DNA of 64,000 nt from Bacteroidales bacterium UBA4772 (lineage in GTDB: Bacteria; Bacteroidota; Bacteroidia; Bacteroidales; VadinHA17): positions 194,402 to 258,401 of the forward strand of contig DHHM01000020.1 of the NCBI GenBank assembly GCA_002403305.1. The letters are read 5' to 3'. The position numbers and the translations under genes were made by a program. This document shows positions 40,884 through 48,653 of this stretch, piece by piece; positions within the stretch are counted from its first letter, which is position 1; every line of letters starts with the position of its first letter. The notes beneath the pieces are model-generated. The model searched no databases. It was not told the origin of the DNA and saw nothing but the letters and a program-made list of their open reading frames with translations.

Positions 40884-42638
40884 TTATTCTGAGCCGCATC
40901 CGTATGATGCGGCCTCGTGCAGGACGCTCTTTACCGTAACCGGATCAAAATAAGAGAGTCTCCTGTTACAGGTCAGCCTGGCACATTCAGACAGTGCCTC
41001 ATCATAAAAGAGTTCAGCCTCTGTTGAAACATCAATCCTGATGGTAACATTCTGCTCCTTACAGAATAATTCAACCGGCATACTGAAACCCTCCGGAACA
41101 CCAGTCCATTTTGCGGCAATGACCGGACCGCCGTTACCCGATGGCGAGCCTGCAGCTCCGTCGATGCCCGCAGGGCTGTAATACCAGTGCAGGACAGGCA
41201 CCTCGCGCCTGTACAGGTATACCTCAAAGAAATCATGCCAATCCTTCCCGGTTTTACGTTCGACAATCCTGACGAAATCCTCTGTTGTGACGTGCGATGC
41301 AGCTGCGTGCTCAGAATAAAAAGTCTGCAGAATATCAAAAAAGTGAGTGCTGTCGTTCACGATATTGCGGATTGTATGAAGTATCATGGCTCCCTTGTTG
41401 TAAACATCATTGTCGCCGGAGTTCCAATAGCTTACACCTGCCGGACCGGCAACGGGAAATCTGTTCTTTATCGAAGCAGCTATATAGTACCTGGCATACA
41501 ACAGTGAGTTTTCATAGCCCAGTGTACTTTCCGTAAAAAGTATCTCAGAATATGTTGCAAACCCCTCATGAAGCCAGATGTCACTGAAATCGCTGACTGA
41601 CACTGCGTTACCCCACCACTCGTGCGCGGCTTCATGCACAATGATATAATCACCCCCCAGCCATCCACGGTTTGAATACCCGTTGCCGTATGCGATGGCT
41701 GTCTGATGCTCCATGCCTTCAAAGGGTGACTCGACAAGTCTGAACCCCTCCTTCATCCAGGGGTATGGTCCGTATAACCCGGAATAGAGGCTTAAAATAT
41801 TTTTAACCTGTAAAAAGTGTTTTTTGGCCCTGGCAAGGTTCTGAGGCAAAACATAATAATCAAGGTCAAGAATACCGTGCGGCGTAAGCATTGTATCAAT
41901 GAAATGCTCGTATTTACCCGCATAGAAGGTGATGTTGTAGATATTGACAGGATACCGCGTAAGCCATGTATATGTTTCCTCCCCCCGAAGTGATGTATGA
42001 CTCTGCATTATGCCGTTTGAGACAACCTGCAGGCCTTCCGGAACTGTCATTCGGAGCCTGACGCTGTCCGGTTCGTCTGAAAGGTGGTCCTTGCATGGAA
42101 ACCAGAGGCTTCCTCCCTCGGTTTCGCATGATACTGCCACCCAGGGATTGCCATCATCATCTTTTCTCCACACAACGCCACCTCCCCAGGGCGGATTTTT
42201 CGCCCGCACCGGTTTGCCCTCATATTCCACTGTCAGAATGTAGTCATGACCGGATATGAGCGGACGAGGTAGTGAGACATTCACTGCGCGATCCTTACGC
42301 GAATAAGGTATCTCCTCCCCCGAAAGCTTCAGGCTGGTTATGCCGAGATTATCATACAGGTCGATGCGTAATTCACTGAAACTTGAAATTGCCCTGAAAT
42401 GGATATCAACCGTGCCTCCCAGTCTCTTTCCGGCAGGGTCAAGGTTAATATCCAGATCGTAGAAAAAAACGTCATATCCTGCCCGGTCTTCATCGAGATG
42501 CCCGATAAGCGAATCTCCGGATGTAAATTGAGGGTATCTGCCGGGTTTCTCAGGCACCCTGGCAAAATCAGGCATTCTCATCAGAGCGCAACCGTTAAAC
42601 AAAAATAATGCAAGGATTATGAACAATAGTCCTTTCAT
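40884..42638 (-). CDS. M1 family aminopeptidase, lipoprotein
   Basis: This 584-residue predicted lipoprotein has the lipobox FNGC (Cys near residue 17). An M1 N-terminal beta-domain (about 50-240) is followed by a catalytic domain with the zinc motif HEAAHEWWG and the third ligand Glu in LHEGFATY, 18 residues later. The exopeptidase motif reads FEGMEHQ in place of GAMEN, as is common in this branch. It trims N-terminal residues from peptides in the cell envelope. It closes the kaiC-kaiB-kaiB-PAS operon with a 6-nt gap from the PAS gene. Confidence 0.88.
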   Translation of the reverse strand: MKGLLFIILALFLFNGCALMRMPDFARVPEKPGRYPQFTSGDSLIGHLDEDRAGYDVFFYDLDINLDPAGKRLGGTVDIHFRAISSFSELRIDLYDNLGITSLKLSGEEIPYSRKDRAVNVSLPRPLISGHDYILTVEYEGKPVRAKNPPWGGGVVWRKDDDGNPWVAVSCETEGGSLWFPCKDHLSDEPDSVRLRMTVPEGLQVVSNGIMQSHTSLRGEETYTWLTRYPVNIYNITFYAGKYEHFIDTMLTPHGILDLDYYVLPQNLARAKKHFLQVKNILSLYSGLYGPYPWMKEGFRLVESPFEGMEHQTAIAYGNGYSNRGWLGGDYIIVHEAAHEWWGNAVSVSDFSDIWLHEGFATYSEILFTESTLGYENSLLYARYYIAASIKNRFPVAGPAGVSYWNSGDNDVYNKGAMILHTIRNIVNDSTHFFDILQTFYSEHAAASHVTTEDFVRIVERKTGKDWHDFFEVYLYRREVPVLHWYYSPAGIDGAAGSPSGNGGPVIAAKWTGVPEGFSMPVELFCKEQNVTIRIDVSTEAELFYDEALSECARLTCNRRLSYFDPVTVKSVLHEAASYGCGSE

Positions 42639-42644
42639 GACAAT

Positions 42645-43358
42645 TCAGAGGGTCTTCTTCTTATGCTTTAGCTTAAGCTTTAAATCTGCCTCGACCTGCT
42701 CATGTCTGGCTATCTTCTGAATCAGCTTTTTGTTCGAACTTTTCAATTTCTTTATCTCAATATCGGAGTCGATTTTTTTCTCAATCAGTTGCATTCGCAA
42801 TTGCTGTATTATTTCCAGCTTTTGTTCCAGCAAGTGTGATAACTTAAGGAGTTTCTTCTCCTCCCTCTTTATTTCCGTTACATCAGTTGCGACAAGTATG
42901 CAATTATCACCCTGGAGATAAGCAGGTAAAAGGTGAAATGATAGTTTCAGATATAATGAGTTGACAAGAGCTACCGTCAGGACATTATTTACATTCCGCT
43001 TCTTATGCGCAAGCAATTTATCGAATTTGGATCTGTCATTAGGAATAATGAAGCGCTTTAAGTATGAACCAATAACCCGTTCAATGGGTTCGTTCACCAG
43101 CTCCGCAAATCTCTGATTACAATATATCACCAGCCCCTCTCCTGACAGAGTGACTGCTCCCTCATTCATCTCTTCGATAAAAGTGCGATAGGGAGTTTCA
43201 GCAGAACTGATGGAATAGACCTGTTCTCCATCCCTGCCGGAGACCATAATCGCGTCTACTTCTCCGCCCCGGATCGCTGCAAGAGTCTCTTCAGTTTCTG
43301 CGAGGTGCGATTGCAATTCCTCATTCTCAATTATGAGTTGTTCTTTTGTCCTGGTCAT
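42645..43358 (-). CDS. PAS-domain protein with flanking coiled coils
   Basis: This 237-residue protein has an N-terminal coiled coil (ENEELQSHLAETEETLAAIR, about 8-32), a single PAS domain (about 60-165, with FIEEMNEGAVTLSGEGLVIYCN) and a long basic C-terminal coiled coil (about 168-237). It has no output domain. The segment GGEVDAIMVSGRDGEQVYSI after the first coil recurs in PAS histidine kinases. Being in the kaiBC operon, it is a candidate input or partner module for KaiC signalling. Confidence 0.8.
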   Translation of the reverse strand: MTRTKEQLIIENEELQSHLAETEETLAAIRGGEVDAIMVSGRDGEQVYSISSAETPYRTFIEEMNEGAVTLSGEGLVIYCNQRFAELVNEPIERVIGSYLKRFIIPNDRSKFDKLLAHKKRNVNNVLTVALVNSLYLKLSFHLLPAYLQGDNCILVATDVTEIKREEKKLLKLSHLLEQKLEIIQQLRMQLIEKKIDSDIEIKKLKSSNKKLIQKIARHEQVEADLKLKLKHKKKTL

Positions 43359-43412
43359 CGATGTAATAATAATAAACCTGATTTATTTAGCTTAATAATC
43401 CTGTTGCCCGAT

Positions 43413-43757
43413 TTACAGCTTCTTGATCTCCAGCCCCATAAGCACCTTCTCAATGTCTGACATATCGCCTATAATACGACGGAACGGAAGCGGCAGCTTT
43501 TTGATCAGAGTTGGGGCCGCAATTATCTGTTCGTCTTTTGCCAGACCCGGATTCTGATACAGGTCTATCACCTCCAGCTCGTACCGGCCTTCAAGATACT
43601 CTTCGCAAATCTTCTTGAGGTTTGTAAGAGCAAGGACCGATTTGGTAGTTGTACCGGTAATGAATAATCGCAAGATATATCTGCCTTCATGCAATCCGGG
43701 CATTGCCTCGTCAAATGATGCCGTGGTTTTTTTTGTTTCTTCCTTTTTCTTTTTCAT
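43413..43757 (-). CDS. kaiB: KaiB-family protein (copy 1)
   Basis: KaiB is a thioredoxin-like, fold-switching protein that binds phosphorylated KaiC. This 114-residue copy has a Lys/Glu-rich N-terminal tail (about 1-25) before the KaiB core, with YILRLFITGTTTKSVLALTN, YELEVIDLYQNPGLAKD and the conserved cis-proline-type APTLIKKLPLPFRRIIGDMS. The ATG at 43757 is used; the frame also opens two codons earlier with GTG. It follows the second kaiB, 31 nt downstream. Confidence 0.93.
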   Translation of the reverse strand: MKKKKEETKKTTASFDEAMPGLHEGRYILRLFITGTTTKSVLALTNLKKICEEYLEGRYELEVIDLYQNPGLAKDEQIIAAPTLIKKLPLPFRRIIGDMSDIEKVLMGLEIKKL

Positions 43758-43788
43758 GATCACTTATTAAAAGTGCCGGATTGAATAT

Positions 43789-44130
43789 TCAGTCGACATG
43801 GAACAGGTCGAGTCCGACAAGAACCCGCTCAGTATCTGAAAGGTCACCTATTATCTTACGAACCGGTACCGGTAATTTCCTTACTAATGTAGGCAGGGCG
43901 AGGATCTGGTCTTCATTACCCAGCTGTGGGTTTATCAAGAGATCAATTACTTCAATGGAGTATTGTCCTTCCAGTTGCTCTTCACAAATTTTCTTCAGAT
44001 TTGCAAAGGCAGTAAGAGCCTTTGGCGACTGACCTGCTACATATAATCGCAATACCCACCTGTTGGCTTCCGCTTTTGGCGGTTTCTTTCTTTTGGTCTT
44101 TACTTCGGATTTGTCGTTCATTGGGTTCAT
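43789..44130 (-). CDS. kaiB: KaiB-family protein (copy 2)
   Basis: This second KaiB of 113 residues lies 5 nt after the kaiC stop. It has a basic N-terminal tail and the KaiB core WVLRLYVAGQSPKALTAFAN, IEVIDLLINPQLGNED and LPTLVRKLPVPVRKIIGDLS. The two copies differ substantially, so this is an old duplication. The tandem arrangement suggests specialised partners for one KaiC. No kaiA is present, as usual outside cyanobacteria. Confidence 0.94.
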   Translation of the reverse strand: MNPMNDKSEVKTKRKKPPKAEANRWVLRLYVAGQSPKALTAFANLKKICEEQLEGQYSIEVIDLLINPQLGNEDQILALPTLVRKLPVPVRKIIGDLSDTERVLVGLDLFHVD

Positions 44131-44135
44131 CGGGT

Positions 44136-45872
44136 CTATGGTTTGGTATGTTTCTTCGTTTTCCTCTTTTCAGCGACTGATTTTCTGCTTGCCGCCATTT
44201 CTATCTCATTCCCTTTCTGCAGCCTGATAATTTCCTGTTCTGCTTCCAGATTTTTAAGAGCTTCGGATTCTTGCGATTTAAATTCGGCATGTAATGCTGC
44301 AACACGGGCTTCCATTACTTTTCGTTTTCGTTCCATTTCACGCCTTTTTCGTTCAATATCCTGTTTTCGTCTTAAAAGTCCGGCATTTTCATATGCCTCC
44401 TGTGCAATACGTGCAGAACCGGTCAGGACTCCGCCGGCACCGACATAAACCTCCCGTAGTTTAACACCGGTATCCGTCAGGATAAATTCCCGGATCTGGT
44501 TGGAGTTTGCCATTCCCCGTGATTTCAGGACATACATTCCCCTGTTGCGTTCGCCGTTCAGTTCTATGTCGCGAAGCAGCAACCAGGTATCTATCAGTGA
44601 TGAAATTCCTACATCGGAACTCTCAAGGGCGCTTTCACTTGAAGTCAGACTTGTAAACAATGCTGTAATCTGATTCCCCTTAAGGAAATCGACAATGCGC
44701 ATCAGCATCGATTTGACTTCGTTCTCTGTATCCCCGAGAATGAAAGTATTTATCGGGTCCATAATGACTATCTCAGGCTTGAAAGCATTGACAGCCTTGT
44801 GGGTTACGGCAAGGTGCATTTCCAACCCGTAAAATGTTGGTCTGGTAGCCTGGAATTGCAGCAGCCCCTTATGCACCCATGGTTCTAAATTTATACCGAT
44901 AGAACGCATATTGCGCATCAGCTGGCTGGGTGATTCTTCGAAACAGAAATAGAGAACCCGTTCTCCACGTTTGCATGCCGCCTCGGCAAAATGAGCTGCC
45001 ATACTTGTTTTTCCCACTCCTGCAGTACCTGAGACAAGTACGGTGCTGCCGCGATAATATCCCTTTCCTTCGAGCATTTTATCAAGTTCGGTAATCCCGC
45101 TGGATATTCTTTCATTTGATACTTTATGTTCTAATCCCAGCGAGGTTACCGGTAATACTGAGAAGCCGGTTTCATCAATAAGAAAGGGATACTCATTGGT
45201 CCCGTGCAAGGAGCCACGGTATTTTACAACTCTTAAACGACGTGTGGATGTCTGTTCGGTAACGCGGTGGTCAAGCATGATGACACAGTCTGAAACATAT
45301 TCCTCCAGCCCCTGCCTTGTAAGCGTCTCCTCTCCGCGTTCGCCTGTTATAATTGCAGTCACGCCTTTTTCCTTTAACCAGTGGAATAACCTCCGCAGCT
45401 CAGCTCTCAGGATCAGCTGGTTTGGCAGTCCTGCAAACAATGACTCAATGGTGTCCAGCACAACTCGCTTTGCACCAATGGAGTCAATGGCATAACCAAG
45501 TCGTATGAACAGCCCCTCCAGGTCGTATTCTCCTGTTTCTTCTATTTCACTTCGCTCTATATGTACGTGGTCAAGTGCAATTTTTTTATGCTTAATGAGA
45601 TCCTCAAGGTCAAAACCGAGAGAAGCAACATTCATTATCAATTCATCATTGGTCTCCTCGAATGACATAAACACACCCGGTTCATTATACAGTGTTGCGC
45701 CACGGACAAGGAACTCAATCCCGAAAAGTGTCTTTCCGCATCCTGCACTGCCACAGACAAGGGTTGGCCTGCCGGCAGGTAACCCGCCGGCTGTTATTTC
45801 ATCAAATCCCTGAATTCCTGTGGGAGACTTTTTAAGACTTATGTTTAATAGCGGATGTTCTGACTTCCTCAT
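44136..45872 (-). CDS. kaiC: KaiC-family double RecA ATPase
   Basis: This 578-residue KaiC homolog has two RecA-like domains. CI (about 15-245) carries Walker A GSAGCGKT and the catalytic pair FEE, and CII (about 255-490) carries GTAGVGKT and FEE. The CII autophosphorylation segment reads SSDVGISSLIDT, so the Ser431/Thr432 pair of Synechococcus KaiC is Ser-Ser here and Thr426 is Ser, which keeps phosphorylatable residues. The C-terminus is replaced by a long charged coiled coil (about 495-578) unlike cyanobacterial KaiC. It is the first gene of an operon with two kaiB genes, a PAS gene and an M1 peptidase gene. Outside cyanobacteria KaiBC modules act in stress tolerance or timing without KaiA. 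Confidence 0.94.
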   Translation of the reverse strand: MRKSEHPLLNISLKKSPTGIQGFDEITAGGLPAGRPTLVCGSAGCGKTLFGIEFLVRGATLYNEPGVFMSFEETNDELIMNVASLGFDLEDLIKHKKIALDHVHIERSEIEETGEYDLEGLFIRLGYAIDSIGAKRVVLDTIESLFAGLPNQLILRAELRRLFHWLKEKGVTAIITGERGEETLTRQGLEEYVSDCVIMLDHRVTEQTSTRRLRVVKYRGSLHGTNEYPFLIDETGFSVLPVTSLGLEHKVSNERISSGITELDKMLEGKGYYRGSTVLVSGTAGVGKTSMAAHFAEAACKRGERVLYFCFEESPSQLMRNMRSIGINLEPWVHKGLLQFQATRPTFYGLEMHLAVTHKAVNAFKPEIVIMDPINTFILGDTENEVKSMLMRIVDFLKGNQITALFTSLTSSESALESSDVGISSLIDTWLLLRDIELNGERNRGMYVLKSRGMANSNQIREFILTDTGVKLREVYVGAGGVLTGSARIAQEAYENAGLLRRKQDIERKRREMERKRKVMEARVAALHAEFKSQESEALKNLEAEQEIIRLQKGNEIEMAASRKSVAEKRKTKKHTKP

Positions 45873-46060
45873 AGACTTTCAATTTTATGAAACCACTAAA
45901 TGTTAATTGGCATAAACAGCCAAATGAAACCCACTTGATCATGGCTTTTTCTGCTTCAAATAGTCCACATGTGCTGTAAGAGCCCCCTTGTAAAAGTTGA
46001 CGATTTTCAAGGTTTATCATCTGTCTGTTAAAATACAAGGCCGGTATTTTAATCCGGACA

Positions 46061-46204
46061 TTAATTCAACCTATAAACCAGATAGATAAGAGAACCTAAT
46101 ACCAGGCATATGCACAACGAAAGGCCATAAGCAATCAATATTGAATAGGTTAACTTCGATCTTGTCTCGTGGTCCTCAATAAAATAGTCATTCTTCGTTT
46201 TCAT
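46061..46204 (-). CDS. 47-residue single-pass membrane protein
   Basis: This very short gene is read from the ATG at 46204. An acidic/basic N-terminal segment (MKTKNDYFIEDHETRSK) is followed by one membrane helix (YSILIAYGLSLCICLVLGSLIYLVY) with two cysteines and a short basic tail. No family is recognised. It is supported mainly by a conserved promoter copy (site 6) at the expected distance upstream and by its location between the AraC-type regulator and kaiC. Confidence 0.65.
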   Translation of the reverse strand: MKTKNDYFIEDHETRSKLTYSILIAYGLSLCICLVLGSLIYLVYRLN

Positions 46205-46246
46205 GATCTCAACAAAGTCTGTTTAAAGTGATTTCAAATGTCACTA

Positions 46247-46311
46247 CAAAGTTGAAATCCTTTGAAATGAAAACTTTTACAAAATCTCGGGAAAATGTTA
46301 CATAATTCACA
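46247..46311 (-). promoter_or_regulatory. Conserved 65-bp promoter, site 6 (47-residue protein)
   Basis: Minus strand: TGTGAATTATGTAA, 15 nt, TTGTAAAA, 20 nt, CAACTTTG. The upstream box overlaps the stop codon of the AraC-type regulator gene. All spacings equal those of the other five sites. Confidence 0.7.
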
Positions 46312-46867
46312 TGTCTCCAAGCGAAGCAGGCCTCTTGCTCTTCAGATTTTTAAATTGAGTCGGGGTAAGCCCTGTCATCTTCCTGAACTGGTTCGACAGA
46401 TGTGCAACGCTGCTGTAGTGAAGCTTCCACGCTATCTCGGTCAGATTTAGCTCATTGTATGCAAGCAGCTCCTTAACTCTCTCTATTTTGTGCGTCAGGT
46501 AATACTTTTCTATGGTCGTTCCCTTTGTTTCAGAAAAAAGATTGGCCAGGTAAGTGTAGTTGTGATTCAGTTTCTGGCTCAGGTGGTCGGAGAGGTTAAC
46601 CTTTATCTGATCGTCGGTGAAGTGAACCAGCTCAATTATAGAAGTCTTTATTCTTTCAACCAGGATCTTCTTTTTGTCTTCCATCAGCTCGAGCCCTGTC
46701 TTTTTCAGGGCTGCCGCGAGCTTCTGACGCTGTTCAGGAGTAATCTCCCCGGTTATTTCTGCTTCACCAAGTTCAATGTAACTGTAGGACAGCCCGAGGT
46801 TTTCAAGCTCGGATTTTACAACCATTTTGCAACGAATGCAGACCATATTCTGGATATACAGTTTCAA
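46307..46867 (-). CDS. AraC-type transcriptional regulator with CxxC N-terminal domain
   Basis: This 186-residue regulator has an N-terminal HMA-like ferredoxin-fold domain (about 1-60) with a CIRC motif (CxxC, about residues 10-13) that could bind a metal or sense thiol redox state. The C-terminal AraC/XylS DNA-binding domain (about 85-180) has two helix-turn-helix motifs, the second being VAHLSNQFRKMTGLTPTQFK. The frame opens with TTG at 46867; an ATG at codon 8 is possible but would cut into the first strand. Its position inside the island and the 21-bp direct-repeat boxes make it the best candidate activator of the conserved promoters. Confidence 0.85.
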   Translation of the reverse strand: MKLYIQNMVCIRCKMVVKSELENLGLSYSYIELGEAEITGEITPEQRQKLAAALKKTGLELMEDKKKILVERIKTSIIELVHFTDDQIKVNLSDHLSQKLNHNYTYLANLFSETKGTTIEKYYLTHKIERVKELLAYNELNLTEIAWKLHYSSVAHLSNQFRKMTGLTPTQFKNLKSKRPASLGDM

Positions 46868-47053
46868 TCCGTTATTTGGTTAATTTGCATAGGTTTGTAA
46901 AAAGTAAAGATAATTATTTTCTGACATCTGCCCTGACTGATGCGGCAGGAGCGTTGAAACCAGGGTGCTGTCCCTGTTTTTTACCAGCCGTAATTAATGC
47001 GCCTCATAACTGCCCGAAGTAATCCAAATGTGCTGCTATTCTACCCGGATTAT

Positions 47054-47061
47054 TACTTTTG
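47054..47061 (+). promoter_or_regulatory. Probable -7 box for the methyltransferase gene
   Basis: TACTTTTG matches TAnnTTTG, 74 nt before the ATG at 47136. No clear -33 TTTG. Confidence 0.4.
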
Positions 47062-47135
47062 TCCCGGATTTCTTAAACAATGTACAGGAGGTTTTCGTTG
47101 TTCACAGGTAATTGAATATTGAACGATTTTTTACA

Positions 47136-47786
47136 ATGAACGAATTTGATCATAAGGCGGCTGAATGGGATAAAAACCGGATGTATCACGAGCGTGCTGC
47201 AGCCGTAGCCGGGGAGATCAGGAAGGTTATTCCCCTTAACAGGGAGTGGCGGGCTCTTGAATTCGGGCCGGGCACCGGACTGCTGAGCTTGCTGCTGAAG
47301 GATCAGCTGAAAGAGATAACCCTTATCGACAGCTCCGCAGGCATGGTTAAGGTCCTGAATGAGAAGATAGCCGCCGAGGCAGTGGAAAACCTGAAGGTGC
47401 TCCACCTTGACCTTGAACAGGAAGACCACGGTGATGAGAAATATGACCTGATCTATAACCTGATGGTGCTTCATCATGTCAGCGATGTTGAAAAGATCAT
47501 CGGAAAATTCCGCGATATGCTCAACCCGGGGGGTTACCTGGCGGTGGCCGACCTCTGCAGTGAAGACGGATCGTTCCATGGAGGGGGATTCACGGGACAC
47601 AGGGGCTTTAATCCGGAAACACTGGCAGCTATGCTTGTGGATCGAGGTTTTGCAGGTATCTCCCACAAAACGGCGTATGTCATTGACAGGGTGATGGCTG
47701 ACGGCAGCCGGAAACAGTTCGAGGTGTTCCTGATGACAGCATCACTGCCGAAGCCGAAAGCCGGAGCCGGTTCGGGAGTTTCCTGA
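47136..47786 (+). CDS. Class I SAM-dependent methyltransferase
   Basis: This 216-residue cytoplasmic methyltransferase has the SAM-binding motif I LEFGPGTGLLSLLL (about 41-54), motif II ITLIDSSAGMV and motif IV-like YDLIYNLMVLHHV. The fold resembles UbiE/Methyltransf_25 proteins; the substrate is unknown. I start at the ATG at 47136; an in-frame TTG lies 8 codons upstream. The tail after FLMTASL is Lys/Pro/Gly-rich. The DNA just past the stop repeats part of the preceding sequence (TTCCTGATGACnGCATCA occurs twice), suggesting a small local duplication that rebuilt the C-terminus. Confidence 0.85.
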   Translation: MNEFDHKAAEWDKNRMYHERAAAVAGEIRKVIPLNREWRALEFGPGTGLLSLLLKDQLKEITLIDSSAGMVKVLNEKIAAEAVENLKVLHLDLEQEDHGDEKYDLIYNLMVLHHVSDVEKIIGKFRDMLNPGGYLAVADLCSEDGSFHGGGFTGHRGFNPETLAAMLVDRGFAGISHKTAYVIDRVMADGSRKQFEVFLMTASLPKPKAGAGSGVS

Positions 47787-47946
47787 TGACGGCATCAATG
47801 CCCGGCCGGGCGTAAGCAGACAGTACGGGGGCTTTATTTTTACAGACCCAGCATTGGTAAGCAGTCCGGACTATTTCCTGTGATAGTGTCAGGAAGTGAG
47901 GTCAGGTAATGATTTAAGCAGTTTAATGAAATGTAAATAAAACTAT

Positions 47947-48357
47947 ATGGAAGTAACATTTGACGGTGGCAAGGTGATCACCGCACATCTCAACGGCAAA
48001 ACGATAAAAACAGATCAGTCAGTCCGAAATGGCGGAGGCGGTACCGCACCGGAGCCTTTTGAACTGTTCCTGGCATCAATAGGAACCTGCGCCGGCATAT
48101 ATGTTAAATCATTCTGTGATCAGCGGGGCATCCCGGCAGAAAATATCAAAATAGTCCAGTCCATGGAGTTTGATCCCGTAAAAAGGATCCCCGGCAGGAT
48201 AACCCTGGATATACAGCTTCCTTCTGATTTTCCCGAGAAATACAGGGCGGCAGTAATCAATGCAGCTGAGCTCTGCCTGGTGAAGAAAACCATCAACGAC
48301 CCGCCGGTGTTTCAGGTTCATACCTCTGTATCAGCCACAGATGTAATAAGCCAATAA
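47947..48357 (+). CDS. OsmC family peroxiredoxin-like protein
   Basis: OsmC/Ohr proteins reduce organic hydroperoxides through a pair of cysteines. This 136-residue protein has the first helix motif GTCAGIYVKSFCDQRG, whose first Cys is in the usual peroxidatic position, and the second Cys in AAELCLVKKTIND. It is in the OsmC rather than Ohr style. It fits the stress theme of the neighbouring island but has its own location, 160 nt after the methyltransferase gene. Confidence 0.88.
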   Translation: MEVTFDGGKVITAHLNGKTIKTDQSVRNGGGGTAPEPFELFLASIGTCAGIYVKSFCDQRGIPAENIKIVQSMEFDPVKRIPGRITLDIQLPSDFPEKYRAAVINAAELCLVKKTINDPPVFQVHTSVSATDVISQ

Positions 48358-48412
48358 AACCGCTTTGCTGTTCATGCAATAATTGTAATTTTACCGGATT
48401 GACATTCTAACC

Positions 48413-48625
48413 ATGAGGAATCTGGGTTACAGCCGTATAGACCCGGCAGAGATAGATGACAACCTTATCAGGCTGATAGCCTCCGACTGGATGCTGGTCA
48501 CTGCAGGCACCAGTGAGAAATTCAACACCATGACTGCCAACTGGGGTGGTATGGGTTACCTCTGGAAAAAACCGGTGGTTGCTATGATCTGCATCCACTT
48601 CAGATCTGGTGTTACCGTTGAATAA
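48413..48625 (+). pseudogene. Truncated flavin reductase family gene
   Basis: Only the first ~55-60 residues of a flavin reductase-like FMN-binding protein remain (ASDWMLVTAGTSEKFNTMTA and NWGGMGYLWKKPV are recognisable). After KKPV the reading frame continues with unrelated residues (about 13) and stops; intact relatives run to roughly 190 residues. The rest of the gene is not found downstream, where the prolyl oligopeptidase begins about 30 nt later. It appears to be a 3'-deleted remnant. Confidence 0.75.
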
Positions 48626-48653
48626 TCTATGTCTCATTTTAAACCAACTACCT

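Noticed and set aside
43413..44130. Thioredoxin-like proteins unrelated to KaiB
   Set aside because: Both have the KaiB-specific PTLxxKLPxPxRxIIGD block and sit directly after kaiC.
45832..46038. 68-codon minus-strand frame overlapping the kaiC start
   Set aside because: It overlaps the first codons of kaiC in another frame, has no recognisable features and no promoter of its own.
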